Assembly (NCBI GenBank): GCA_022616275.1
Contig: JAKEFB010000125.1
Coordinates: forward strand, 1 to 47,921
Direction: 5' to 3'
Length of the DNA stretch: 47,921 nt
Origin: Chloroflexota bacterium
GTDB lineage: Bacteria; Chloroflexota; Anaerolineae; Promineifilales; Promineifilaceae
The translations under genes were made by a program, and so were the position numbers. The first letter of the stretch is position 1, and the number at the start of each line of letters is the position of its first letter. Positions 8,798 to 17,626 of the stretch are shown here, piece by piece. A model generated the notes under the pieces. It was given only the letters and a program-made list of their open reading frames with translations. It searched no databases and was not told the origin of the DNA.

Positions 8798-9916
8798 ATG
8801 GACGGCCTGGCTCAGATTGAGGCACGGTTATGTGAATGTGGGGCAGATTATTTTGCCGACTTTCCATCCGGCCCTGTCAACGTGACGCTCCTGTCTGAAA
8901 ACGTCCGGCCGGCTTCCACGCTCTATCGTTTTCAATTAAACGCCGGCCAGCAGGCCCGCGCTGTCCTGGTAAAGATTCCAACGTCGCGGGAAGAACAGGA
9001 ACTCCGCCAGGGCCGGGACGACCTGCCCCGGCCGAGACGGCCGCAACTGGGCGCTCCCATCGCCGCCGCTGACAAATACCAACTGGAATACCAGGCCCTC
9101 TCGGCCATCCAACAGTCTTTTGAGCGTCTCGACGATCCTCGCTTTCGGGTGATTCGTCTTCTCGATTTTTTGCCCCAACAGCGGGCCATCGTTATGGAAT
9201 TTTTGCCCAGCCACACTCTCAAACAACTCGTCGCCCGCGCCAGCCGCCCCTACCTGTGGCGGGGCGCGCCCGACATGCGCCAGGCGCTTTACCACGTCGG
9301 CGCCTGGCTCGCCGTTTACCACGCCTTGCCTCGCCAGGAGCATACCCAGGTGCGCCAGGCTGACCGGCCGGCCTTCGTCGCTTCCATTGGCCGGTTTGCT
9401 CGTTTCCTGGGCGAGACGCTTGGCGACCGGCCGTTTTTTGACCAGGTGGCCCGGCAGGTAATTCGTCGGGCAGAGACAACACTCCCCGAACAGTTACTGC
9501 TTGGTCTGGCCCATGGTGACTTTGCCCTGCGCAACATTCTCATCGGCGAGGGCGACGTGGTCACCGTGCTGGACACGCTGGCCCGCTGGGTTGCCCCCAT
9601 CTACGAAGACATCGCCTACTTCCTGGTTGGGCTGAAAGCGAACCGGCTCCAGGTTTTCTCGCAAGGGACGGCCTTCAGTGCCCGGCAATTGGCCGGTTAT
9701 GAACACCACTTCCTGGCCGGCTATTTCCACGAGCAGGCAGCGCCGCTCGAAACGATTCGGCTGTTTGAGGTCCAGGTCTTGCTCGACAAATGGTGCTCCC
9801 TGGCCGTCCTGGTTCAGACCGGCCGGCGCGGCCAGTTCAAAACCCTGCAAATGACCCTCATTAACCGCTATTGTCGCCGGCTGGTGCGCCAACTACTGGC
9901 GGATGGTGCAGCATGA
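8798..9916 (+). CDS. APH-fold small-molecule kinase (phosphotransferase enzyme family)
   Basis: A 372-aa protein with a protein-kinase-like/aminoglycoside phosphotransferase fold (PF01636). Seen: the probable ATP lysine in AVLVKI (K59), a Glu in the following helix region (about residue 97), IVMEFLPSHTL as hinge (131-141), the catalytic loop HGDFALRNILI (239-249) and a metal-binding Asp in VTVLDTLAR (D259). Substrates of these enzymes include aminoglycosides, choline, sugars and polyols. In this locus a sugar or a decorating group is more likely than an antibiotic, which is an inference. Its stop overlaps the next ATG (ATGA at 9913-9916). Confidence 0.75.
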   Translation: MDGLAQIEARLCECGADYFADFPSGPVNVTLLSENVRPASTLYRFQLNAGQQARAVLVKIPTSREEQELRQGRDDLPRPRRPQLGAPIAAADKYQLEYQALSAIQQSFERLDDPRFRVIRLLDFLPQQRAIVMEFLPSHTLKQLVARASRPYLWRGAPDMRQALYHVGAWLAVYHALPRQEHTQVRQADRPAFVASIGRFARFLGETLGDRPFFDQVARQVIRRAETTLPEQLLLGLAHGDFALRNILIGEGDVVTVLDTLARWVAPIYEDIAYFLVGLKANRLQVFSQGTAFSARQLAGYEHHFLAGYFHEQAAPLETIRLFEVQVLLDKWCSLAVLVQTGRRGQFKTLQMTLINRYCRRLVRQLLADGAA

Positions 9917-11193
9917 CCACCTCAAATCCGGTGTCCGAGCCTGGGCTATCAACCGGCCGGCGGCTGAAAGTGGCTTACGTCATGTCTCGCTTTCCCAAGC
10001 TAACGGAAACGTTCATCCTCCTGGAAATGGTCGCCCTAGAGGCCCTCGACATCCAGATTGAACTTTACCCCTTGCTGCGCGAAAAGAGTGACGTGATGCA
10101 CCCAGAAGCCCGGCTGTTCGTCGAAAAGGCCTATTACGCGCCGTTTCTCTCCTGGCCCATCTTGCTGGCCAATCTCCATTTCTTGCGCCGCCGGCCATGG
10201 GCCTACCTGGGCGCCTTGTCTGCTTTATTGCGTGGCGCCTGGGGTAGCCTCCGCTACTTCACCGGGGCGCTTGGTTTTTTTCCCAAGAGCGTCCTGTTTG
10301 CCCGGCAGATAGCCGCTGCAGGCGTCACTCACGTTCACGCCCATTTCGCCAGCCACCCGGCCGCCGCCGCCTTTGTCATCCACCGCCTGACCGGCATCCC
10401 CTATAGCTTCACCGCCCACGGCTCTGACATCCACCGTGACGTCACCATGTTGGCCGAAAAAGTGGCCGAGGCCGACTTTGTCGTGCCGATTTCTGAATTC
10501 AACCGCCAGGCCATCCTCGATGCCTGCGGAGGGAAATATGCCGATAAGCTGGTCATCATCCATTGCGGCGTGGACACCGACTTTTTCCGGCCCGAGGCCC
10601 CGGCCGGGGCCCGGCCGGAAGCCGATACACCCGCCATCCTCTGCGTCGGCACCCTCTACGAGGTCAAGGGGCAGAAACATCTGCTCGCCGCCTGCCGGCT
10701 GCTACGCGAGCAGGGTATCCACGCCGCCTGCCACTTTGTCGGCAACGGACCCGACCGCCAGGCGCTGGAACAGCAAGCCAGGGACAGTGGGTTGGCCGGC
10801 TTCGTTCATTTCCACGGCCAGCAGACGCGGGAAAAGGTTGCCGAATGGCTGCGCCGGGCCGACGTCGTCGTCGCGCCCAGCGTGCCCTCCGCCGACAGCC
10901 GGCGCGAGGGCATCCCCGTGGCCCTGATGGAGGCCATGGCCTCCGGCGTGCCGGTCGTCGCCAGCCGCCTTTCCGGTATTCCCGAGCTGGTTGAGGACGG
11001 TGTCACCGGTCTGTTGGTCGCGCCGGGTGATGCGCTAGCCATCGCCGCCGCCCTTGCCCGCCTCTTGGCCGATCCCACCCTGCGGCAGCGGCTTGGCGCG
11101 GGCGGCCGCGCCAAGATCATGCGCGACTTCAACCTCTATCGCAACGCCACCATGCTGGCCTCCCGCTTTTGCTACCAGGAGGGCGCCACCTGA
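9913..11193 (+). CDS. GT4-family glycosyltransferase (WcaL/AmsK-like)
   Basis: A 426-aa GT-B enzyme. The frame is open from 9871, but ATG 9913 overlapping the previous TGA is the natural start. N-terminal features match colanic-acid-type GT4 enzymes: SRFPKLTETFILLEM near the start, VTHVHAHFASHPA, and PYSFTAHGSDIHRD. The C-terminal half shows ILCVGTLYEVKGQKHLLAA, the EX7E motif EGIPVALME, then AMASGVPVVASRLSGIPELV and GxTGLLV. It transfers a sugar from a nucleotide-sugar donor to a growing lipid-linked repeat unit, probably at the cytoplasmic face. Donor and acceptor cannot be read from the sequence. Its stop overlaps the start of the GT2 gene (TGATG). Confidence 0.9.
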   Translation: MTTSNPVSEPGLSTGRRLKVAYVMSRFPKLTETFILLEMVALEALDIQIELYPLLREKSDVMHPEARLFVEKAYYAPFLSWPILLANLHFLRRRPWAYLGALSALLRGAWGSLRYFTGALGFFPKSVLFARQIAAAGVTHVHAHFASHPAAAAFVIHRLTGIPYSFTAHGSDIHRDVTMLAEKVAEADFVVPISEFNRQAILDACGGKYADKLVIIHCGVDTDFFRPEAPAGARPEADTPAILCVGTLYEVKGQKHLLAACRLLREQGIHAACHFVGNGPDRQALEQQARDSGLAGFVHFHGQQTREKVAEWLRRADVVVAPSVPSADSRREGIPVALMEAMASGVPVVASRLSGIPELVEDGVTGLLVAPGDALAIAAALARLLADPTLRQRLGAGGRAKIMRDFNLYRNATMLASRFCYQEGAT

Positions 11194-12335
11194 TGGCCTT
11201 CTGGCTCTTTTGGACGGCGATAGCTACCTTGTTGTATACTTACCTATTGTTTCCGCTGCTCGTGTTCTTGCGCGGCTGGTTGTTTCCGCGCCCGGCTCGG
11301 CTCGCGCCACTGACGCCCCAGGTGAGCGTGATCATTGCCGCCCACAACGAAGCGCCCGCCATTGGCGCCAAAGTGGAAAACATGCTGGCCCTCGACTACC
11401 CACCGGCGCAACTGGAAATTATCGTCGCTTCAGATGGCTCAGATGACGGCACCAACGAAATCGTGCAGCGCTATACTGCCGATAGGGTCAAGTTGCTGGC
11501 CTTGCCCCGCGTCGGCAAGGCCACTGCGCTGAACGTTGCCGTGGCCGTGGCCACCGGCGACATCCTCGTCTTCTCCGACGCCAACAGCATGTACGCCGCC
11601 GACAGCCTCCAGCACCTGGTTGCCCCTTTTGCCGACCCCCAGGTAGGCGGCGTAGCCGGCAATCAACGCTACCTGAGCGACCGGGGCGGCGGGGCGGCCG
11701 GTGGCGGCGAAAAGAGTTACTGGCAAATAGACCGTCTGCTGAAAACGTATGAGAGTCTGGGCGGCAACACAATTTCGGCCACGGGCGCCATTTACGCCAT
11801 TCGCCGCGCCCTTTTCCGGCCAATCCCGGCCGGCGTGACCGACGATTTTGCCAACTCCACCGGCGTGATTGCCCAGGGCTACCGCCTGATCTTCGCCCCC
11901 CAGGCCGTCGCTTTTGAGCTGGTCGCCGGCTCCGGCCGGCGCGAATATAGCCGCAAAGTGCGGGTCATCACCCGTGGCCTGCGCGCCGTCTCCCTGCGCC
12001 GCGAACTGTTGAATCCCTTTCGCTTTGGTTTTTACTCCTTACAGTTGTTTTCACACAAGGTATTACGCCGGCTGGCCGTATTTCCCCTGCTGGCCCTGCT
12101 GGTCAGCGCACCGCGCCTCTGGTCGCGCGGCCTGCTTTACCGGCTGGCTACCCTGGGCCAGGCTGGCTTTTACGGCCTGGCCTTCCTGGGCTGGCTGCTC
12201 CGGCGCACCGACCACGGCCGGCAAAAACTCTTGGCCCTGCCTTACTATTTTGTCCTCGTCAACGCGGCCTGTTTGCAGGCCGTGTCCAACATCGTGCGCG
12301 GCCGGCGCATAGACCGCTGGGAAACCCGCCGCTAA
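11193..12335 (+). CDS. Membrane-bound GT2-family glycosyltransferase
   Basis: A 380-aa protein. ATG 11193 overlaps the previous stop and is preferred to the upstream in-frame codon at 11169. It has one N-terminal helix (about residues 5-30), a GT-A domain with VSVIIAAHNEAPAI, DGSDDGT (81-87), SDAN (128-131, nucleotide and metal binding), ATGAIYAIRR and TDDF (216-219, candidate base). At the usual QxxRW position it reads RKVRVITRG (254-262). The C-terminal end has two to three further helices. The architecture resembles processive or cellulose-synthase-like GT2 enzymes, but the QxxRW motif is not canonical. Pairing with the BcsB-like protein at the start of the locus is possible but unproven. 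Confidence 0.88.
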   Translation: MAFWLFWTAIATLLYTYLLFPLLVFLRGWLFPRPARLAPLTPQVSVIIAAHNEAPAIGAKVENMLALDYPPAQLEIIVASDGSDDGTNEIVQRYTADRVKLLALPRVGKATALNVAVAVATGDILVFSDANSMYAADSLQHLVAPFADPQVGGVAGNQRYLSDRGGGAAGGGEKSYWQIDRLLKTYESLGGNTISATGAIYAIRRALFRPIPAGVTDDFANSTGVIAQGYRLIFAPQAVAFELVAGSGRREYSRKVRVITRGLRAVSLRRELLNPFRFGFYSLQLFSHKVLRRLAVFPLLALLVSAPRLWSRGLLYRLATLGQAGFYGLAFLGWLLRRTDHGRQKLLALPYYFVLVNAACLQAVSNIVRGRRIDRWETRR

Positions 12336-12415
12336 TGAGAAACGGCTGAGAAAAGTACAGCGATGAGTTCAGAGAAAATTTGTGCAATTTGTGGCTTTTT
12401 TCAGGAGACCCGGCT

Positions 12416-13930
12416 ATGAGCATCCTTCAGAACGATTTCGCCGAAAGCGCCCCCTTTCACCCGTACAGACGCCTCCTCCTGCCGCCGCTGGTGGCCCTCG
12501 TCCTCACCCTGGCAGCCGCCCTGTTGGCCGCCCAAGAGCCCTTGCTGGCCGTGGCCATGGTCGTCCTTCTGCCCCTGGGCCTGGCCCTCTTTATCTTGCC
12601 TGAGCTGGCCACCTTGACTGTCCTTTTCCTGCTCTATTCCAATGCCCTCATTGTGTCCGTTAAATTTCACGACGTCCCTAAAACGGTCGGTGGAGCCCTG
12701 CCCCTGGCCTTGCTCGGCATCCCCCTCATTACCTACCTCGTCTTCCGCCGGCAAAAGCTCATCTACCACGCCCAGTTGGTCGTTCTCATCGCCTTTTACC
12801 TGCTGGCGCAAATTCTAGGAGCCCTCTTCACCGACTACAACGCCGAAGCCTTCCAATCCGTCATTGAAATTATCCTCGAAGGCATTATCCTTTACTTTTT
12901 GGTCATCAACGCCATTCGCACGCCGGCCACCCTGCGCCGCGCTATCTGGGCCCTATTGTTGGCTGGCCTTATTTTGGGGGGCGTGCCGATCTTTCAGCAA
13001 ATTACCGGCACCTTTGACAACAATTACGCTGGCTTTGGCCAACTCTCCGACACCGGCTTTGGTACCGGTGAGGAAAACATCTTTGGCGAGGTACGCCAAT
13101 TCCGGCTGGCCGGTTCCATCGGCGAAAAAAATCGTTACGCCCAAATTATGCTCATGTTGATCCCCCTGGGATTGTACCGCTTTTGGGGCGAGCGGCCGGC
13201 CTGGCTGCGCTGGCTGGCCTTACTATGCACGATGGTCATTGGCGTAGGTTTTGTCTTGGCTTTCTCGCGCGGCGGCGCGGTCAGTTTCGTGCTCATCGTC
13301 GTGGCCATGATCGTCCTGCGCCTGGTGACTGTCCGCCAGGTGGCCTTAGTCGCCCTGGGAACCACCGTCGTCTTATTCGCCATCCCCCAATACACCGCTC
13401 GCCTGGCCTCCCTGCAATCCATTCGGGCCTGGATCTCGCCCGAGTCGGCCGACCTGGAAGAGGAACCAGATGGCGCCATTGAGGGCCGGACGGCCGAAAT
13501 GTTGGCCGCCTTTTACGTCTTTGTCGATCACCCACTCGTGGGCGTCGGTCCTGGTGTCTTTCCTTACTACTCCAAGAGATACGCCGATCGCTTAGATATT
13601 ACCAGCATCGAAGGGCGACGGGAAGCCCATTCACTCTACCTGGACGTAGCCGCCGACAACGGATTGTTGGGCTTTGTCGCTTTCATGGGTATCCTTGTCG
13701 TCACTCTGCGTGACCTTTGGCGTACCCGAAAACGGTGGCTGGAAGAACGGCCAGAACTGGCCAACATGGCCACCTCCTGCTTACTGGCCATCCTGGCCTA
13801 CCTGGCCACAGGCATCTTCTTACACCTGTCCTACCTGCGCTACTTCTGGCTGATCATCGCCCTGGGTAGCGCCGCAATTCTCGTGGCTAGAAATGAAGAG
13901 ACGGCCGTCGCCGGGCCACAAACCGCCTGA
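12416..13930 (+). CDS. O-antigen ligase/polymerase family (Wzy-like) membrane protein
   Basis: A 504-aa integral membrane protein with about ten to twelve helices. Start ATG 12416 was chosen because AGGAG lies eight to ten bases upstream (12402-12406). The frame is open to 12380 but has no such site there. The large extracytoplasmic loop and the EAHSLYLDVAADNGLLGFVAF segment after it match the Wzy_C/O-antigen ligase family (PF04932), where the conserved His acts on lipid-linked glycans. It probably polymerises repeat units delivered by the flippase. The 80 bases before it hold the only clear break in the second half of the operon. Confidence 0.85.
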   Translation: MSILQNDFAESAPFHPYRRLLLPPLVALVLTLAAALLAAQEPLLAVAMVVLLPLGLALFILPELATLTVLFLLYSNALIVSVKFHDVPKTVGGALPLALLGIPLITYLVFRRQKLIYHAQLVVLIAFYLLAQILGALFTDYNAEAFQSVIEIILEGIILYFLVINAIRTPATLRRAIWALLLAGLILGGVPIFQQITGTFDNNYAGFGQLSDTGFGTGEENIFGEVRQFRLAGSIGEKNRYAQIMLMLIPLGLYRFWGERPAWLRWLALLCTMVIGVGFVLAFSRGGAVSFVLIVVAMIVLRLVTVRQVALVALGTTVVLFAIPQYTARLASLQSIRAWISPESADLEEEPDGAIEGRTAEMLAAFYVFVDHPLVGVGPGVFPYYSKRYADRLDITSIEGRREAHSLYLDVAADNGLLGFVAFMGILVVTLRDLWRTRKRWLEERPELANMATSCLLAILAYLATGIFLHLSYLRYFWLIIALGSAAILVARNEETAVAGPQTA

Positions 13931-13949
13931 ATTTTGAAGGTTGGGAACC

Positions 13950-14711
13950 GTGCCGTTAGAACAAACCTATCAGATTGAGCGTCAAAAATGGGATACCCTG
14001 GCTACCGGGAAATCGGAGGAATCTTTGCGGCTGGCCCCTGACGACAACTTCGAGAAATACGTCCAGCGCGCCTCCACCATGGTTGGCATAGGCGAGTTTC
14101 TCGGTGACCTGCAGGGCCGGCATGTATTAGAAATGGGCTGCGGGTTGGGCGAAGTTTCCGCTTTGCTCGCCCGCAGTGGGGCCAGCGTAACAACTTTCGA
14201 TCTGTCCGAAAACAGCGTCTTAGTGGCCGGCAGACGTGCCCAGGTAAACAATGTGGCCGGCAGCATCAAACTGGTAGCGGCCGCCGGCGAGCACCTGCCC
14301 TTTGCCGACAATACATTCGACATCGTCTTCGGCAAGGCCATTCTGCATCACCTTGACCCTGACATAGCCTGGTACCATCCCTATCGCGTCTTGAAATCGG
14401 GCGGCAAGGCCGCTTTCGTCGAGCCAGTGGGCATGAATCCGTTCTTACGCTTCGCACGTAACCACATACCCTATCCATACAAGAACCCTCGCGGCGCAGA
14501 CAGGCCGCTGAACTACGACCAGATACACCAGTGGGGCCGGCCGTACAGCCAGTTCTGGTACCGGGAAATCCAGTTATTCAGCATGTTAGAGCGCGGCCTG
14601 GGTTTTTCCAGGCGCCTGGCATTCCTGCGCCGCCTGGACGACTTCTTGCTTCCGCGCCTGGCGTTCCTGCGCCGCTACTGCCGCTACGTGGTCATGTATA
14701 TGGTGAAGTGA
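13950..14711 (+). CDS. Class I SAM-dependent methyltransferase
   Basis: A 253-aa protein if translation begins at GTG 13950, nine bases after GAAGG. A TTG at 13941 is also in frame. The Rossmann methyltransferase signature is clear: motif I VLEMGCGLGE (about residues 60-69), the acidic end of beta 2 in VTTFDLSENSV, LPFADNTFDIVFGKAILHHL as motif IV/post-IV and VLKSGGKAAFVEP as motif V-like (Methyltransf_11/25). The rest (about 170-253) is family-specific and has a basic C-terminus. In this locus it could O- or N-methylate a sugar of the polymer. Its TGA overlaps the ATG of the next gene. Confidence 0.85.
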   Translation: MPLEQTYQIERQKWDTLATGKSEESLRLAPDDNFEKYVQRASTMVGIGEFLGDLQGRHVLEMGCGLGEVSALLARSGASVTTFDLSENSVLVAGRRAQVNNVAGSIKLVAAAGEHLPFADNTFDIVFGKAILHHLDPDIAWYHPYRVLKSGGKAAFVEPVGMNPFLRFARNHIPYPYKNPRGADRPLNYDQIHQWGRPYSQFWYREIQLFSMLERGLGFSRRLAFLRRLDDFLLPRLAFLRRYCRYVVMYMVK

Positions 14712-15418
14712 TGTTTACCGTAGCCATCATCGGCGCCGACGGCGCCGGCAAGACGACCATCAGCCGGCGTCTGGAGCGGGAAAGTCCCCGGCCGGTCAAA
14801 TATCTTTACATGGGCGTGAGCGCCGCCTCCAACGACCGTCTTTTGCCCACGACCCGCTTGTGGCTGGCCCTCCAGCGCGCCCAGGGCCGCGCCGGCGACA
14901 GTTCTGGCCCACCCGATCCGGCTCGCCGCAACAAAAAGCCCAAAGGATTCGCCAGGCGGGCGCTGGCCAGCTTCAAAGAAACCCTGCGCCTGGTCAACCA
15001 ATTGGCTGAGGAATGGTATCGCCAGGGAGTAAGCTGGACTTATCGCCGGCGCGGCTTCATTGTCGTCTGTGACCGCCACTTCTACTCCGACTACTACGCC
15101 CACGACATTGCCGGGCCGGACAAAAACCGTTCCCTCGGCCGCCGTATTCACGGTTTCGTCCTGGCCCATCTCTATCCCAGGCCCGATCTCGTCATCTTGT
15201 TGGACGCCCCGGCCGAGCTGCTCTACGCCCGTAAAGGCGAAGGCACCGTTGAGCTGCTGCAAAGACGGCAGCAAGAATACTGGCAGGTGCGCGACCACGT
15301 TGCCCAATTCCAGGTCGTGGACGCCACCCAGCCGGAGGACGCTGTCTTCCACGCCGTCCTGGCCCACATCGAACAATATGACCGGCAGCGGTCGGGAGGA
15401 AACGGGCTAAATGGTTGA
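14711..15418 (+). CDS. Thymidylate-kinase-like P-loop kinase
   Basis: A 235-aa protein. The open frame extends upstream to 14531 but overlaps the methyltransferase. ATG 14711, overlapping the previous TGA, is the likely start. The P-loop GADGAGKT is at residues 8-15, the DRHFYSDYYAHD segment matches the DR-x-Y/W-x-S region of dTMP kinases, and LVILLDAPAELLYARKGEG carries the LID arginine region. It is longer and more divergent than housekeeping thymidylate kinases. Relatives occur in exopolysaccharide loci, where they may phosphorylate sugars or supply dTDP precursors. The exact substrate is unknown. The last eight bases overlap the ATP-grasp gene. Confidence 0.75.
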   Translation: MFTVAIIGADGAGKTTISRRLERESPRPVKYLYMGVSAASNDRLLPTTRLWLALQRAQGRAGDSSGPPDPARRNKKPKGFARRALASFKETLRLVNQLAEEWYRQGVSWTYRRRGFIVVCDRHFYSDYYAHDIAGPDKNRSLGRRIHGFVLAHLYPRPDLVILLDAPAELLYARKGEGTVELLQRRQQEYWQVRDHVAQFQVVDATQPEDAVFHAVLAHIEQYDRQRSGGNGLNG

Positions 15419-16643
15419 GCCAGACAGTAGCACCGTCCTCGTCACCGACGCCGGCCGCGGCAGCGCCATTCACATCATCCGTTCCCTCGGCCAGAAAGGC
15501 TGGCGGGTCATTGCCGCCGACGCCGATCCCCGCAGCCCTGGCTTTCGCTCCCGCTACACTCACGCCCACGTCGTTTATCCTGACCCACGGGCCGCTCCCC
15601 AGGCAACGATCCACACGTTGCGCCAAGCCGTGGACCGCTGGCAGGTCACCCTCGTCATCCCTGTCACCGACGAGATCATCCACCCCCTCAATTGCGCCCG
15701 TGATCGCTTTCCCCAATCCTGCCAACTGGCCCTGGCCGAGCCGCAAGTGCTGGCCCGCGTTACCAGCAAGGAAGAAACGACCCAACTGGCCCGCCAGTTA
15801 GCCATTCCCCTACCCCAGACCGTCACTGTCCACACCGTTGCCGAAGCCCGTAGCGCCGCCGCTGAGATGCGCTGGCCCCTGGTGCTCAAACCCGACGTCT
15901 CCCGCCGCTACGATCTCGCCACCGAGAAAATCGAAACCAACGACGTCGCCTATGCCGCCGACCCGGCCGGCCTGGAGCGGCAGGTGGCCCACTGGGAAGG
16001 GCGTTGCGCCGTGCTGTTGCAGGAATATTGCCCCGGCGTGGGCCAGGGCGTCGAGCTGCTCGCCTACTGCGGCCGGCCGCTGGCCGCCTTCCAGCACCGG
16101 CGCCTGGCCGAGGTACCCCTCACCGGTGGGGCCAGCGCCTGGCGCGAAGCCGTCCCCCTCGACCCCAAGCTCTATGACTATGCCGTCCGCCTGCTCAATG
16201 TCCTCTGCTGGACCGGCCTGATCATGGTCGAGTTCAAGGTCGCCGGCGATACGGCCTGGCTCATGGAGATCAACGGCCGGGTCTGGGGCTCCCTGCCTCT
16301 GGCTATTTTCAGCGGCATGGACTTCCCCGCCCGTTTAGCCGCCCTATACCGCGACGGCCCTCCCCCTGCTGGCCGGTCCGTGGACACCGCCTACCGGGTC
16401 GGCGTCCGCGCCGTCAACGAAGACCTGATGATTCTCTGGTTCGCCCACATGCTCGCCGGTCGCAAGCGCCACCCCTTCATCCCCATACCGCCCCGCCGCC
16501 AGGCCCTGGCCGGGCTGTGGGCCCTGCTCGATCCCCGCCAGAGACTCGACGTCTGGGATCGGACCGACCCCCGGCCGGGCCTCGCCCAGGCCGGCAAAAT
16601 CATCCGCAAAATCATCCGCAAAATAGGATCCAAATCGCCATGA
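15411..16643 (+). CDS. ATP-grasp family ligase
   Basis: A 410-aa protein beginning at ATG 15411, with GGAGG upstream inside the preceding gene. The N-terminal Rossmann-like PreATP-grasp part reads VLVTDAGRGSAIHIIRSLG and VIPVTDEII. The ATP-grasp core has WPLVLKPDVSRRY, CAVLLQEYCPGVGQGVELL and the metal-binding MEINGRVWGSLPLA. Such enzymes join a carboxylate to an amine or thiol through an acyl phosphate. In a polysaccharide operon it may add an amino acid to a sugar or build an unusual precursor, which is an inference. It overlaps both neighbours (eight bases upstream, four downstream). Confidence 0.85.
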   Translation: MVEPDSSTVLVTDAGRGSAIHIIRSLGQKGWRVIAADADPRSPGFRSRYTHAHVVYPDPRAAPQATIHTLRQAVDRWQVTLVIPVTDEIIHPLNCARDRFPQSCQLALAEPQVLARVTSKEETTQLARQLAIPLPQTVTVHTVAEARSAAAEMRWPLVLKPDVSRRYDLATEKIETNDVAYAADPAGLERQVAHWEGRCAVLLQEYCPGVGQGVELLAYCGRPLAAFQHRRLAEVPLTGGASAWREAVPLDPKLYDYAVRLLNVLCWTGLIMVEFKVAGDTAWLMEINGRVWGSLPLAIFSGMDFPARLAALYRDGPPPAGRSVDTAYRVGVRAVNEDLMILWFAHMLAGRKRHPFIPIPPRRQALAGLWALLDPRQRLDVWDRTDPRPGLAQAGKIIRKIIRKIGSKSP

Positions 16644-17626
16644 AACATCTACTCGTCAACGCCCTCCAAAGCAGCGCCGGCCAGCGCTGCCTGACCCTGC
16701 TGGAGAGCGCCGAGCAGCGCCGGCCCGATCAATTGCGCGTCCTCACCTACCACCGCATCCTCAACCCGGCCGGCTTCGAACAGCAGATGCACTACCTGGC
16801 CGCCCGCTACAACGTCATCTCTCTCCCCGAACTCTTCGCCGCCCACCAGTACGGCAAAGCCCTGCCGCCCCGCGCCCTGCTCATCACCTTCGACGACGCC
16901 TACCGCAACTTTGCCGATACTGCCTGGCCCATCCTCAAACGCCACAACCTGCCCGTCACCCTCTTTGTCCCCACAGCCTACCCTGACAACCCCCAGGGCA
17001 TCTTCTGGTGGGACCAACTCCGCCACGCCCTTGTCTCCACCCCCCGGCGTGATCCCCTGGCCACCCCCCTCGGCCGCCTGCCCCTAGCCTCCGACCGCGA
17101 ACGGGTGCGTGTCTACAAACAATTGCGCGAATATGTCAAAACCTTACCCCACGGCGAGAGCCTCAGTTGCGTTTACCGCGTCTGCCGCCAGTTGGACGCG
17201 CCGTCACCCAAAAACGAGGTCTTAAGCTGGAGTGAGCTGCGCGTCCTGACTGAAGAGGGCGTTAGCCTGGGCGCCCACACCCAAAACCACCCCCTGCTCA
17301 CCCGCCTGCCGCTGGCCGAAGCCGTGGCCGAGGCCGCCGATTCCCTGCGTGACCTCCAGCACAAAATCGGCGGCGTGCTGCCCGTCTTTGCCTATCCAGA
17401 TGGCGCCTACAACCGGGCCGTCGTCGCCGGCCTGCGCCGCGCCGGTTTCAAAATGGCCTTCACCACTGTCCGTGGCGTCAATGACCTGCGCCGCACCGAC
17501 CCCCTTTGCCTGCGGCGCAACAACGTCGGCGAACAGGCCACCCAGCCCGTCTTACGCTCCCGCCTGCTGCAGGCCTCCCTCATCGTCGGCCGGCCGAAAA
17601 TCCTGTACCGTCCTGGAGCGCTATGA
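16640..17626 (+). CDS. NodB-type polysaccharide deacetylase
   Basis: A 328-aa protein. ATG 16640 overlaps the previous stop as ATGA. The carbohydrate esterase 4 signatures are present: LTYHRI (35-40), LLITFDDAYRNF (80-91) containing the catalytic and metal Asp pair, HTQNHP (H-x3-H metal ligands, about 213-218) and FAYPDGAYN (motif 3). It removes N-acetyl groups from amino sugars of a polysaccharide or its precursor. No signal peptide is visible, so it may act in the cytoplasm or by a non-classical route. A middle insertion (about residues 110-200, WWDQLRHAL onward) is typical of this subfamily. It overlaps the next gene by four bases. Confidence 0.9.
   Translation: MKHLLVNALQSSAGQRCLTLLESAEQRRPDQLRVLTYHRILNPAGFEQQMHYLAARYNVISLPELFAAHQYGKALPPRALLITFDDAYRNFADTAWPILKRHNLPVTLFVPTAYPDNPQGIFWWDQLRHALVSTPRRDPLATPLGRLPLASDRERVRVYKQLREYVKTLPHGESLSCVYRVCRQLDAPSPKNEVLSWSELRVLTEEGVSLGAHTQNHPLLTRLPLAEAVAEAADSLRDLQHKIGGVLPVFAYPDGAYNRAVVAGLRRAGFKMAFTTVRGVNDLRRTDPLCLRRNNVGEQATQPVLRSRLLQASLIVGRPKILYRPGAL

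Noticed and set aside
14531-14710. N-terminal extension of the thymidylate-kinase-like gene
   Set aside because: It overlaps the conserved 3' part of the methyltransferase. The P-loop begins right after ATG 14711.
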